A stretch of DNA of 55,308 nt from an uncultured Euryhalocaulis sp. (GTDB lineage: Bacteria > Pseudomonadota > Alphaproteobacteria > Caulobacterales > Maricaulaceae): NCBI GenBank assembly GCA_913055605.1, contig CAJXKJ010000016.1, forward strand, positions 1-55,308. Reading direction: 5' to 3'. Position numbers and translations under genes: made by a program. Below are positions 26,096 to 37,459 of this stretch, one piece after another; positions within the stretch are counted from its first letter, which is position 1; every line of letters starts with the position of its first letter. The notes beneath the pieces were generated by a model that saw only the letters and a program-made list of their open reading frames with translations, searched no databases and was not told the origin of the DNA.

Positions 26096-28003
26096 TCAGG
26101 CCGCGTCGGCGGCCGCGGCGGTGACGCTGGACGAAACGCCGACGATGGTCTGCAGCAGCAGGACCGGGTCGATCGGCTTGGCGACGAAGTCGTCCATGCC
26201 GGCTTCCAGATAGGATTCGCGGTCGCCTTCCATGGCGTTCGCGGTGAGGGCGACGACCGGGACGCGCACCGCGCCTGTGGCCTCCTCATGCGCGCGCAGG
26301 CGCTTCACGACCTCGATCCCGTCCATTTCCGGCATCTGGATGTCCATCAGCACGACGTCGAAATGCTGGGACAGCAGCGTGTCGAGCGCCTGGCGGCCGT
26401 TTTCGGCGAAGACCGGCGTGCAGTCGAAATTCTCCAGCAGGGCGGACAGGACGCGGCGGTTAATCGCGTTGTCCTCGGCCGCCATGATGCGCAGGCCGCT
26501 GAGCGTGGAGACCTCGGCCACGTCGGCGTCCTGTTCCTGCAGGTCCTGTTCGGGGAGGTGCAGCGGGGCGGAGAACCAGAAGCAGGCGCCGCCCTCGGGG
26601 GCGGCGTCGCAGCCGACCTCGCCGCCCATCAGCGAGGCGAACTCCTTGCAGATCGCCAGCCCCAGACCCGTGCCGCCCTTGCCGCGGGAGGTGTCTTTCA
26701 GCTGGAAGAATTTGTCGAAAATGCGCGCGCGCGCGTCGGCGGGCACGCCCTTGCCGCTGTCGCGGACCTCGAAGCGCAGGCGCGTGCAGGCGCCGTCGGG
26801 CCGGGCGGTGAAGGCCACGGTTATGTCGCCCTTTTCGGTGAATTTCAGCGCGTTCGACATGAAATTGCCGAGGATCTGGCGGATCCGGCGGCCGTCGCCG
26901 CGCAGGACGGCCGGGACGCTGTCGGCGATCTCCACGTTCAGGCGAAGCTTCTTTTCCATGGTCAGCGGGCGCCAGTGCGACACCGCTTCCTCCACCATGC
27001 GGTGGATGTCGAAGGAGTCGATTTCCAGCTCCAGCCGGCCGGCCTCGACTTTCGCCAGGTCCAGAATGTCGTTCAGGATCGCGAGCAGGCCTTCGCCGGA
27101 GGTGACGATCAGGTCGGCGAGCTGGCGCTCCTTGTCCTCGGCCACCGAGCGCTTCAGCACGTGGGCGGCGCCGATGACGCCGTTCAGCGGCGTGCGCAGC
27201 TCGTGGCTCATCGAGGCGAGGAATTCGGATTTGATGCGGTTGGCGCGCTCGGCCTGTTCGGCGACGCGGCGCAGGGCCTCGGCCTCCTTGCGGGCTGTGA
27301 CGTCCTCCATCACGCCCTCGAAATAGGCGATCTCGCCATCGGCGTCGCGAACGGTGCGCGCGGTCTCGCTGATCCAGCGTTTGCCCTCGACGCCCAGGAC
27401 CTGGGAGATGAAGCCCTCGACCCGGCTATAGATTTCCAGATCGCGGCGGAGGCGCGCGTGCTGTTCCGGGTCGGCGTACACGCCCTCGGCGCGGAAGCCT
27501 TCGCGCATGGCCGCTTCGTCGTCGAAGCCGAACAGATTCAGGAAGGCGGCGTTGCCGCTGAGGGCGCGGCCGTCCGGACCGATGCGGTAGATGGCGACGG
27601 GGAGGCTGGCGAACAGGTCGCGCTGGCGGTCGGGCGCGGGGTCGGCGGCTGCCACGGCCTCATGCACCGCGCCGAAATAGCGCGGACCGGCGCCGCCTTC
27701 GGACCGGCTGCAGAAAATCGTGACGTAAATCTCTCCGCCGTCCTTGCGGACCAGCTTGTGCACTGCGCCGTCGCCATGCTCGCCGCGCTCGGCGTCAGCC
27801 AGTAGCGCGTCGCAGCGATTGCCGTCGGCGAAAATGTCGCTGAGGTCGCCCACGGCGGCCAGCGCCTGCTCAGGAGAGGCGTAGCCGAGCATGCGCGCAA
27901 AGAAGCCGTTCGCGGACTGCAGCGACCCGTCGCGGCCAGCCGCAAACAGGCCCACAGGCGCGTGGTCCACGATACGCTGCAGATCAGCCGCGTCGTCCCG
28001 CAT
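26096..28003 (-). CDS. PAS-containing hybrid histidine kinase with C-terminal receiver
   Basis: A 635-residue cytosolic hybrid kinase. Two PAS domains come first (about 5-115, QRIVDHAPVGLFAAGRDG; and about 128-240, ending VMEDVTARKEAEALRR). Then a HisKA domain (FLASMSHELRTPLNGVIGA, H267), a HATPase_c domain (NFMSNALKFTEKGD, VRDSGKGVP, GTGLGLAICKEFASLMGG) and a receiver (MAAEDNAINRRVL, VVLMDIQMPEMDG with the acceptor Asp near 553). There is no membrane segment. The receiver at the end needs an Hpt partner; the Hpt gene at 16950 is a candidate only. The ATG at 28003 follows GGAGAGG. The 267 nt upstream, to 28270, show no gene. Confidence 0.92.
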   Translation of the reverse strand: MRDDAADLQRIVDHAPVGLFAAGRDGSLQSANGFFARMLGYASPEQALAAVGDLSDIFADGNRCDALLADAERGEHGDGAVHKLVRKDGGEIYVTIFCSRSEGGAGPRYFGAVHEAVAAADPAPDRQRDLFASLPVAIYRIGPDGRALSGNAAFLNLFGFDDEAAMREGFRAEGVYADPEQHARLRRDLEIYSRVEGFISQVLGVEGKRWISETARTVRDADGEIAYFEGVMEDVTARKEAEALRRVAEQAERANRIKSEFLASMSHELRTPLNGVIGAAHVLKRSVAEDKERQLADLIVTSGEGLLAILNDILDLAKVEAGRLELEIDSFDIHRMVEEAVSHWRPLTMEKKLRLNVEIADSVPAVLRGDGRRIRQILGNFMSNALKFTEKGDITVAFTARPDGACTRLRFEVRDSGKGVPADARARIFDKFFQLKDTSRGKGGTGLGLAICKEFASLMGGEVGCDAAPEGGACFWFSAPLHLPEQDLQEQDADVAEVSTLSGLRIMAAEDNAINRRVLSALLENFDCTPVFAENGRQALDTLLSQHFDVVLMDIQMPEMDGIEVVKRLRAHEEATGAVRVPVVALTANAMEGDRESYLEAGMDDFVAKPIDPVLLLQTIVGVSSSVTAAAADAA

Positions 28004-28270
28004 GAATACCTCTCCCCGAGGCCGGCAACCTGCCCGAAACGGCTTACAAAAGTGTTTCGCGGATTGGCGAATCCGGGCCCGGAACGACTTAATTATCGCT
28101 AGGCGTTTCGGCCTATCGCGGCGGGACTCCCTGCAAGTGGAAGCATTTAGCCGTGCCGGCGTCAGGGATGGCCATGGATGCGCTTTTTCTAAATTGCGCC
28201 CCGAAACCGGCGAAGAGGCGTTCCACACCGCCCCGGGAGGGCGGTCTTTTCATACGCGCCGGGGCGGAAT

Positions 28271-29470
28271 CTAGTCGGGCACGCGGTGGATCGGGGCGGC
28301 GTCGATGACGACTTCTTCCTCGATCGGGTCGGCGTAGCGCGCCTCGTCATCCATGCGCGCGATGGCGGCTGTCGTCCGCGCAGCGGCGTTGGCGCGGATG
28401 TCCTCGTAGAAGAGATTGTAGGGCGCGACGCGGTAGCGCTCGGCCAGGGCGACGGGGCGGCGGAAGCGGCGGGAACGCGCCTCCTCGATCAGCAGCAGGC
28501 CGTCCTGACACTGGGCGCTGGTCTGGCCGGGGGCAGGGCTGGGGGTGACGCCGGGCTCCATCCCCTCCGCCGCGACGGCGCCGCGATTGAGCCGGGCGGG
28601 GGCGAAATCCTCGGTGGAGTTCCACAGGAGCGGGTTCAGGCATTGCAGCGGCCGGCCGGGCAGCGGCGTCATCGCGCCGGCCGGGCCCCAGACCATCAGC
28701 TCCTCCGTCAGATAGGAGATGCGGCGCGTGTCGTCGGCCTTGGCGGAGGACCAGGCGACGACGCAGCGGAAATCCGCCTCCCGCCGGCAGGGGCGCAGGG
28801 GCGACAGCACGGTCTGATACAGGTCCGCGGGCAGCGGGTATTCGATGACATAGGCGGCGACCATGCGGTCGCGGAGCTCTTCGTCCGGCGCCACGGAGTC
28901 CTGAAGCAGGCCGAGCGCGTGCAGGCCGCCCTGGCCGACGCCGGCCAGGATGAAGGCGCGGTCCGGCCCGATCCGCTCCAGAAACGCGGCGAAGGCGCGC
29001 GCGACGTCGGCATAGGCGAAGCTGCGCGCGCGGCGCGCGTCGTCGCGGTTGGTCAGCAGGGAATAGAGCGAGGCCTGGCGGTAGCGCGGCGCGAAGACCG
29101 GCCCGGCGGAGGAGAAGGGCAGGGCGTAGTTCGGCAGCATCACCCGGTCCAGCGAGCGGCGGGACAGCGCCTTGTCGATCGGCGCGTTCCAGTTGCCGCC
29201 GCCGGAATAGGTGGTGGGGTGGACGAAGAAGACCGCGACGCGGTCGGTCTCCGTCAGGCCGGGCAGCAGCGCCCAGGATTCGGGCAGGGCGTAATCCGGC
29301 GTGTCCGGCGGCTCCCAGATCTGGAAGGGGGTGCCGGGGTCGTTCAGCGTGCCGAAGACATTATCCCGCTGGGCGACCGCCAGAATCACCACGGCGGCGA
29401 CCAGAATCAGCGACGCCAGCGCGGTCAGAAGGCGCCAGTGGCGGCGGGGAAAGGCGAGCAGGCCGGACAT
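28271..29470 (-). CDS. DUF3089 alpha/beta-hydrolase-like protein with degenerate nucleophile elbow
   Basis: A 399-residue protein with an N-terminal membrane anchor (WRLLTALASLILVAAVVILAVA). A DUF3089 domain follows (FFVHPTTYSGGGNWN, LPNYALPFSSAGPVFAPRYR, FAYADVARAF). Relatives carry a GHSQG nucleophile elbow; here the segment is FILAGVGQGGLHALG, with Gly179 in place of the Ser and Val in place of the His. The C-terminal half has four Cys that may form disulfides in the periplasm. It is likely a non-catalytic member, or one using other residues. The ATG at 29470 was chosen because the anchor starts there. Confidence 0.8.
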   Translation of the reverse strand: MSGLLAFPRRHWRLLTALASLILVAAVVILAVAQRDNVFGTLNDPGTPFQIWEPPDTPDYALPESWALLPGLTETDRVAVFFVHPTTYSGGGNWNAPIDKALSRRSLDRVMLPNYALPFSSAGPVFAPRYRQASLYSLLTNRDDARRARSFAYADVARAFAAFLERIGPDRAFILAGVGQGGLHALGLLQDSVAPDEELRDRMVAAYVIEYPLPADLYQTVLSPLRPCRREADFRCVVAWSSAKADDTRRISYLTEELMVWGPAGAMTPLPGRPLQCLNPLLWNSTEDFAPARLNRGAVAAEGMEPGVTPSPAPGQTSAQCQDGLLLIEEARSRRFRRPVALAERYRVAPYNLFYEDIRANAAARTTAAIARMDDEARYADPIEEEVVIDAAPIHRVPD

Positions 29471-29583
29471 CGGGCACAGATGACCACCGCCAAATGACCG
29501 CATCAAGGCAGTGAACGGCGGCGTTTGCTTTGCGCCGGGGGACGGGCGGGGTATCAACGGGGCGCACGAGTGGAAGGAGCGCC

Positions 29584-30297
29584 GTGGTTTTCGAGCCGCC
29601 CCCGGAGGACAAGACCTCCACGCGCATGGATCTGATGCGCGGCCTGCGCAACAATTTCCTGACCGGCGTCGTGGTGGTGATGCCCATCGCGGTGACGCTG
29701 TGGCTTGTGCTGGCCGTGGTCGGATTCGTCGACCGGGTCGTGAAACCGATCATCCCGCCGATCTATAACCCCGAGACCTATCTGCCCTTCGCGGTGCCGG
29801 GCCTTGGCCTGGTGTTCGCGGTGATGTTCCTGACGGCGCTGGGCGCCTTCGCGGCGAACTATGCCGGGCGCGCGGCGCTGGCCTGGGCCGATCGTCTGGT
29901 CGAGCGGGTGCCGCTGATCCGGAATATCTACAAGGCGGTGAAGCAGCTGATCACCACCTTCATGCTGCAGCGGGAGCAGTCCTTCCGGGAGGTCGTGCTG
30001 GTTCAGTATCCTCGTGACGGGACCTGGGTTCTGGGCTTCGTCACGCGGGCGGCCGTGGGCGAGGTGGCCGCGGCGCTCGGGCCGGGCTTCGTCGGCGTGT
30101 TCGTGCCGACGACGCCGAACCCGACCAGCGGCTTCCTGATCTATGAGCATCGCGACCGGATGAAGACGCTGAAAATGAGCGTCGAGGACGGGGCGAAGAT
30201 GATCGTTTCGGCGGGGCTGGTCGCGCCGGGCGAGGAGATGCCCGACCCGTCGCCGGTTCCGCCGCCGCCGCCGGAGGCGCGCGAGGGCGATTACTAG
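29584..30297 (+). CDS. DUF502 membrane protein
   Basis: A 237-residue DUF502 protein with two membrane segments (NNFLTGVVVVMPIAVTLWLVLAVVGFVD and PGLGLVFAVMFLTALGAFAANYAG). A cytosolic or periplasmic domain follows with the family motifs VPLIRNIYKAVKQ, VLVQYPRDGTWVLGFVT and GVFVPTTPNPTSGFL. Function is not established for the family. The start is GTG at 29584, preceded by AAGGAG at good spacing; the open frame extends upstream without a better start. The tail is Pro-rich. Its stop overlaps that of the convergent recG. Confidence 0.85.
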   Translation: MVFEPPPEDKTSTRMDLMRGLRNNFLTGVVVVMPIAVTLWLVLAVVGFVDRVVKPIIPPIYNPETYLPFAVPGLGLVFAVMFLTALGAFAANYAGRAALAWADRLVERVPLIRNIYKAVKQLITTFMLQREQSFREVVLVQYPRDGTWVLGFVTRAAVGEVAAALGPGFVGVFVPTTPNPTSGFLIYEHRDRMKTLKMSVEDGAKMIVSAGLVAPGEEMPDPSPVPPPPPEAREGDY

Positions 30298-32381
30298 CCG
30301 CCGCGCAGAAGGCGCACGCCTTCGTCCCGTTCATGCAGATAGAGCAGCGCGCGCAGCGCCTGTCCGCGCGCGCCGTCCAGCTGTGGCGTGCGCTCCACGA
30401 TCAGGCGCGCGTCGTCGGCGGCCACGCGCAAGAGGTCGGCCTGGCGCGACAGGTCGGCGAAGCGGAAGCAGGGGAAGCCGGTCTGTTTCAGGCCGAGCAG
30501 GTCGCCCGAGCCGCGCAGACGCAAATCCTCCTCCGCGATCCTGAACCCGTCCTCGGTCTCGCGCAGGATGTCGAGCCGGGCGCGGGCGGTTTCGCCGAGC
30601 GGCCCCTGATAGAGCAGCAGGCAGGAGGATTGCTTGTCGCCGCGGCCCACGCGGCCGCGCAGCTGGTGCAGCTGGGCGAGGCCGAACCGCTCTGCGTGTT
30701 CGATGATCATCACCGTGGCGTCGGGGGAATCGACGCCGACCTCGATCACCGTGGTGGCGACCAGGACCTGGATTTCGCCGGCCCGGAACGCCTCGGCCGC
30801 GGCCTCCTTCTCGGCGGGCTTCATCCGGCCGTGGACCAGGCCGACGGCGAGTTTTGTGCGCGCCTTCAGGTCGCGCTGGCGGTCTTCGGCGGCGGTCAGG
30901 TCGCTGAGTTCGGATTCCTCGACCAGCGGGCAGACCCAGTAGACGCGCTCCCCCTTGGCGCAGGCGCGCTCCACGGCGGCGACCACGTCGTCCAGCCGCT
31001 CCATCGGGGCGGCGCTGGTGGTGATGGGGCGGCGGCCGGCAGGTTTGTCCGGCAGTTCGGAGACGTCGAGGTCGCCATAGACCGACAGGGCCAGCGTGCG
31101 CGGGATCGGCGTGGCGGACATGACCAGCGTGTCCGGGCGCGCGCCCTTGGCGCCGAGCCGGGCGCGGTCCGACACGCCGAAGCGGTGCTGTTCGTCGACC
31201 ACGACCAGGCCCAGATCCTGAAACTCCACGCCCTCCTGAAACAGCGCGTGGGTGCCGCAGACGACGTCGATCTCCCCGCCCGCGAGCCGCTCCAGGATCG
31301 CCTCGCGCTTTTTGCCTTTGTCGCGGCCGGTCAGGACAGCGACGGTAAGACCGGCAGGCTCCAGAAAGCGGGCGAAGGCGCCGGCGTGCTGGCGGGCCAG
31401 GATTTCGGTGGGGGCCATGACAGCGGTCTGGACCCCGGCCTCCGCCGCCCGGGCGGCGGCCAGCGCCGCCACGAACGTCTTCCCGGCGCCGACATCGCCG
31501 TGCAGCAGCCGCATCATCCGCACCGGTTCGGCCATGTCGGCCTCGATCGCCGCGAAGGCTTCGGTCTGGGATTTTGTCGGCTTGAACGGGGCGGAGGACA
31601 GGACCGCGCGCACTGTGACGCCGTCGCCGGACAGGGGGCGGCCCGCCGCGCCCCGGCGCTGGGTCCGGGCCAGGCTCAGGGCGAGCTGGTGCGCCAGCAA
31701 TTCGTCATAGGCCAGCCGTTCGCGCGGCTTGGCCGACGGCTCCAGGTCCAGCGACCGTTCCGGCGCGTGGACCGCGCCGACGGCCGCGCGCCAGTCCGGC
31801 CATTTGCGCTGGTCCTTCAGGGCTGGGTCCAGCCATTCAGGCATGTCCGGCGCGCGCTCCAGCGCGGCGGTGACGGCCTTGCGCATCGTCTTCGGCGAAA
31901 GCTCGGCGGTGAGGGGATAGACCGGCTCCACCGCCGGCATTTCCTCGGCCTCCTCGGGCTTCAGGATATGGTCGGGGTGGAGCATCTGGATCTCGTCCCC
32001 GAACCGCTCGACCTTTCCCGAGACGATGCGGCGTTCGCCCTCCGGCAGCTGCTTGCGCAGCCAGTCGGGGCGGGCGTGGAACCAGGCCAGGGTGAGGAAG
32101 CCGGTCTCGTCGCTGGTGCGCACGCGATAGGGGCGGCGGCCGCCCTTCTCCGGCGGGAAATGCCGGTCCACCGTGACCTCGAACGTGCAGACGGTTCCGT
32201 CGGCGGCGTTGGCGACGCCGGGGCGGGCGCTGCGGTCGATCAGGCCGGTCGGGGCGTGGAACAGGACGTCTTTGACATGCGTCCCGCCGGTGGCGCGGGC
32301 GACCAGCCGCGCCATTTTCGGGCCGAGACCGGGCAGGGTCTCCAGGTCCGCGAACAGGGGAAACAGGATTTCGGGGCGCAT
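30294..32381 (-). CDS. recG: ATP-dependent DNA helicase RecG
   Basis: A 695-residue helicase that regresses stalled replication forks and processes branched DNA. It has an N-terminal OB-fold wedge region (about 60-150, GTVCTFEVTVDRHFPPEKGG), Walker A LLHGDVGAGKTFVA, DEQH box VVVDEQHRFGVSDRARLG, motif III MSATPIPRTLALSVYGDLD, and C-terminal motifs VATTVIEVGVDSPDA and HQLRGRVGRGDKQSSCLLL. Length and order are standard. Monocistronic on this strand. It lies in the same region as mfd, another fork or transcription-coupled repair translocase sharing the same helicase core. Confidence 0.95.
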   Translation of the reverse strand: MRPEILFPLFADLETLPGLGPKMARLVARATGGTHVKDVLFHAPTGLIDRSARPGVANAADGTVCTFEVTVDRHFPPEKGGRRPYRVRTSDETGFLTLAWFHARPDWLRKQLPEGERRIVSGKVERFGDEIQMLHPDHILKPEEAEEMPAVEPVYPLTAELSPKTMRKAVTAALERAPDMPEWLDPALKDQRKWPDWRAAVGAVHAPERSLDLEPSAKPRERLAYDELLAHQLALSLARTQRRGAAGRPLSGDGVTVRAVLSSAPFKPTKSQTEAFAAIEADMAEPVRMMRLLHGDVGAGKTFVAALAAARAAEAGVQTAVMAPTEILARQHAGAFARFLEPAGLTVAVLTGRDKGKKREAILERLAGGEIDVVCGTHALFQEGVEFQDLGLVVVDEQHRFGVSDRARLGAKGARPDTLVMSATPIPRTLALSVYGDLDVSELPDKPAGRRPITTSAAPMERLDDVVAAVERACAKGERVYWVCPLVEESELSDLTAAEDRQRDLKARTKLAVGLVHGRMKPAEKEAAAEAFRAGEIQVLVATTVIEVGVDSPDATVMIIEHAERFGLAQLHQLRGRVGRGDKQSSCLLLYQGPLGETARARLDILRETEDGFRIAEEDLRLRGSGDLLGLKQTGFPCFRFADLSRQADLLRVAADDARLIVERTPQLDGARGQALRALLYLHERDEGVRLLRGG

Positions 32382-32459
32382 CGACGCTGACTCGGTCCTC
32401 CGCCCGCCTTCTTAGCAGACCGGGACGCCCGGCCGGGACCGGGCTGTTCGCTCAGGCGC

Positions 32460-32945
32460 TCAGGCGCGGCGGCGGGAGATGGCGAGGGCCAGCACGGCGG
32501 CCCCCGCGTTGATGACCAGCGCGGCGAACAGCAGTGCGCCGGCCGCCGCGGGGCTGACGCCCAGCAGGTCGCCGAAGCCGGCGGAGATCGGCCGCAGGGG
32601 CGCCATGGCCAGTCCGGCGAGGTCGAGATTGGGCAAAGACGGCCGCCAGCCGGCGCCGAACATCACCGGGAAGACGAAGAAGGCCATCGGGCCGATCATC
32701 CAGACCCACCAGGGGCCGCATTCGCTCTGACGCTTCATGTCGCGCCAGCGCCGCTTCTGGCGCAGATGGGCCGCGCGCTGGTCCCGCCGCATCTGGCGGT
32801 GCATGTCGCGATGGGCCTGATGGATGTTGTGGTGAACGTAGCGGTGGATGCGGCCGAAACCGAACGGGTCCGGACCGAATGGGGCTCCGCAGGAGCCAGA
32901 GGCTTTCCAGGACGAAGATCCGCAGCGCATCGCGCGCTCCCGCAT
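32460..32945 (-). CDS. Small membrane protein with His/Arg-rich N-terminal segment
   Basis: A 161-residue protein of unknown family. The N-terminal ~70 residues are rich in His, Arg, Met and Gln (HRYVHHNIHQAHRDMHRQMRR). Two hydrophobic segments follow (WWVWMIGPMAFFVFPVMFG and AAGALLFAALVINAGAAVLALAI), then a basic tail. The ATG at 32945 is annotated, but ATG 32930 is as good and neither has a clear ribosome-binding site. A perfect inverted repeat sits directly upstream. The His/Met-rich cytosolic stretch might bind metal, but that is a guess. Confidence 0.55.
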   Translation of the reverse strand: MRERAMRCGSSSWKASGSCGAPFGPDPFGFGRIHRYVHHNIHQAHRDMHRQMRRDQRAAHLRQKRRWRDMKRQSECGPWWVWMIGPMAFFVFPVMFGAGWRPSLPNLDLAGLAMAPLRPISAGFGDLLGVSPAAAGALLFAALVINAGAAVLALAISRRRA

Positions 32946-32948
32946 GAA

Positions 32949-32963
32949 TATCGAAATTCGATA
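32949..32963 (-). promoter_or_regulatory. Perfect inverted repeat, candidate operator
   Basis: TATCGAA, a central A, then TTCGATA: a perfect 7+1+7 palindrome in a locally AT-rich stretch, 4 nt upstream of the ATG at 32945 of the small membrane protein. Size and symmetry fit binding by a dimeric winged-helix repressor. The regulator is not in the window. The nearness to the start suggests either the start is the ATG at 32930 or the site overlaps a short-leader promoter. Confidence 0.45.
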
Positions 32964-33004
32964 ATATCGCGAACGGGGCGAGTCGCCAAGCGAAAGTCGG
33001 GATT

Positions 33005-33481
33005 TCAGCGTTCGTCCGGCGGAGGCTCATACATTCCGAGGCTGCGATACAGGGCGATGGCGGAGGCGTTGTCCGGCCGAACCTTCAGGTCGACATGGGA
33101 CAGGCCGCGGGCGCGGAAGGCGGCGAAGGCGGCCTGCATCAGGGCGGAGGCGAGGCCGCGCCGGCGCGCCGTGCGGGCGACCGCGACATCTTTCACGAAA
33201 CCGGGGGTCCAGCATAGCGCGGCGCCGGCGATGCGGCCGGTCGATTCCTCTTCCGCGAGGAACGCCAAAGCAGGGTCGAATTCGGCGTCGCCGAGTAAAG
33301 CGGGGCGCCAGTCGGACAGGGGGCCGATGGCGCCGCCGCCGTCTTCATAGGCCTCCGCTAGCAGAGCGTGCAGGGCCGCGGCGTCCGAGAGGACGAATTT
33401 GCGCGGGGCGTAGCCCGCCGGCCAGGCTGGGCGCTGCGGGGCGGAGCCGAGGTCCATGCGCATGCGGAGAAAGGGCGTCAT
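33005..33481 (-). CDS. GNAT-family N-acetyltransferase
   Basis: A 158-residue GNAT enzyme that transfers an acetyl group from acetyl-CoA. The acetyl-CoA pyrophosphate loop reads ARRRGLASALMQAAF (the Q/RxxGxG/A motif), preceded by the strand GFVKDVAVART. The C-terminal motif HVDLKVRPDNASAIALYRSLGMYE is typical. The substrate is unknown. The ATG at 33481 was taken; an in-frame ATG at 33463 is equally plausible. It is divergent from sdhE with 63 nt between. Confidence 0.85.
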   Translation of the reverse strand: MTPFLRMRMDLGSAPQRPAWPAGYAPRKFVLSDAAALHALLAEAYEDGGGAIGPLSDWRPALLGDAEFDPALAFLAEEESTGRIAGAALCWTPGFVKDVAVARTARRRGLASALMQAAFAAFRARGLSHVDLKVRPDNASAIALYRSLGMYEPPPDER

Positions 33482-33544
33482 CGCGCCGCTATAGCAGAGC
33501 GGCGGCGTGACGGCGGCGGTCTTCCCGCCTATATCCGCCCGCTC

Positions 33545-33826
33545 ATGCCTTCGGAATCGCGTCAGGACCGCATCAAGCGGCTGGGCTATCGCGCCGGCCG
33601 CCGGGGATTCAAGGAAGCCGATCTGCTGATCGGCGGGTTTGCGCGTGCGCGCCTGCATCTGATGGCCGAGACCGAGCTGGACGAGTTCGAGGACCTGCTG
33701 AACGCGCCGGACCAGGACATCTATTCCTGGGCGCTGGGCCGGTCCGAGGCCCCGCCGGAGCATCGCACGCGGGTTCTGGACCAGATGCGCGCCTTCGTCG
33801 CCGATGGCGGCATAGCGCGGGACTGA
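33545..33826 (+). CDS. sdhE: Succinate dehydrogenase assembly factor SdhE
   Basis: A 93-residue protein of the SdhE/SDHAF2 family that helps attach FAD covalently to the flavoprotein subunit of succinate dehydrogenase. The key motif YRAGRRGFKEADLLIGGFA matches the conserved RGxxE region, followed by the helical bundle ending LDQMRAFVA. Normal length for the family. The frame is open upstream of the ATG at 33545, but the family starts here. It ends 3 nt before the mfd start, so the two are probably cotranscribed, a pairing seen in other alphaproteobacteria. Confidence 0.92.
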   Translation: MPSESRQDRIKRLGYRAGRRGFKEADLLIGGFARARLHLMAETELDEFEDLLNAPDQDIYSWALGRSEAPPEHRTRVLDQMRAFVADGGIARD

Positions 33827-33829
33827 GGC

Positions 33830-37312
<3,483 letters not shown>

Positions 37313-37459
37313 TCGCTGCCTGTTACGCGGTCGCCCGTGTTCAACGATGCGATTGGCCTGTCCAAGCTGGATAGGTGCTCCCCGCACCGCTAGAAAGACC
37401 AATGGGGGCGGCGCGCGAGCGCCTGACAGAGACTAAGGCGCGGGGGGCGCGGAAGTCTT

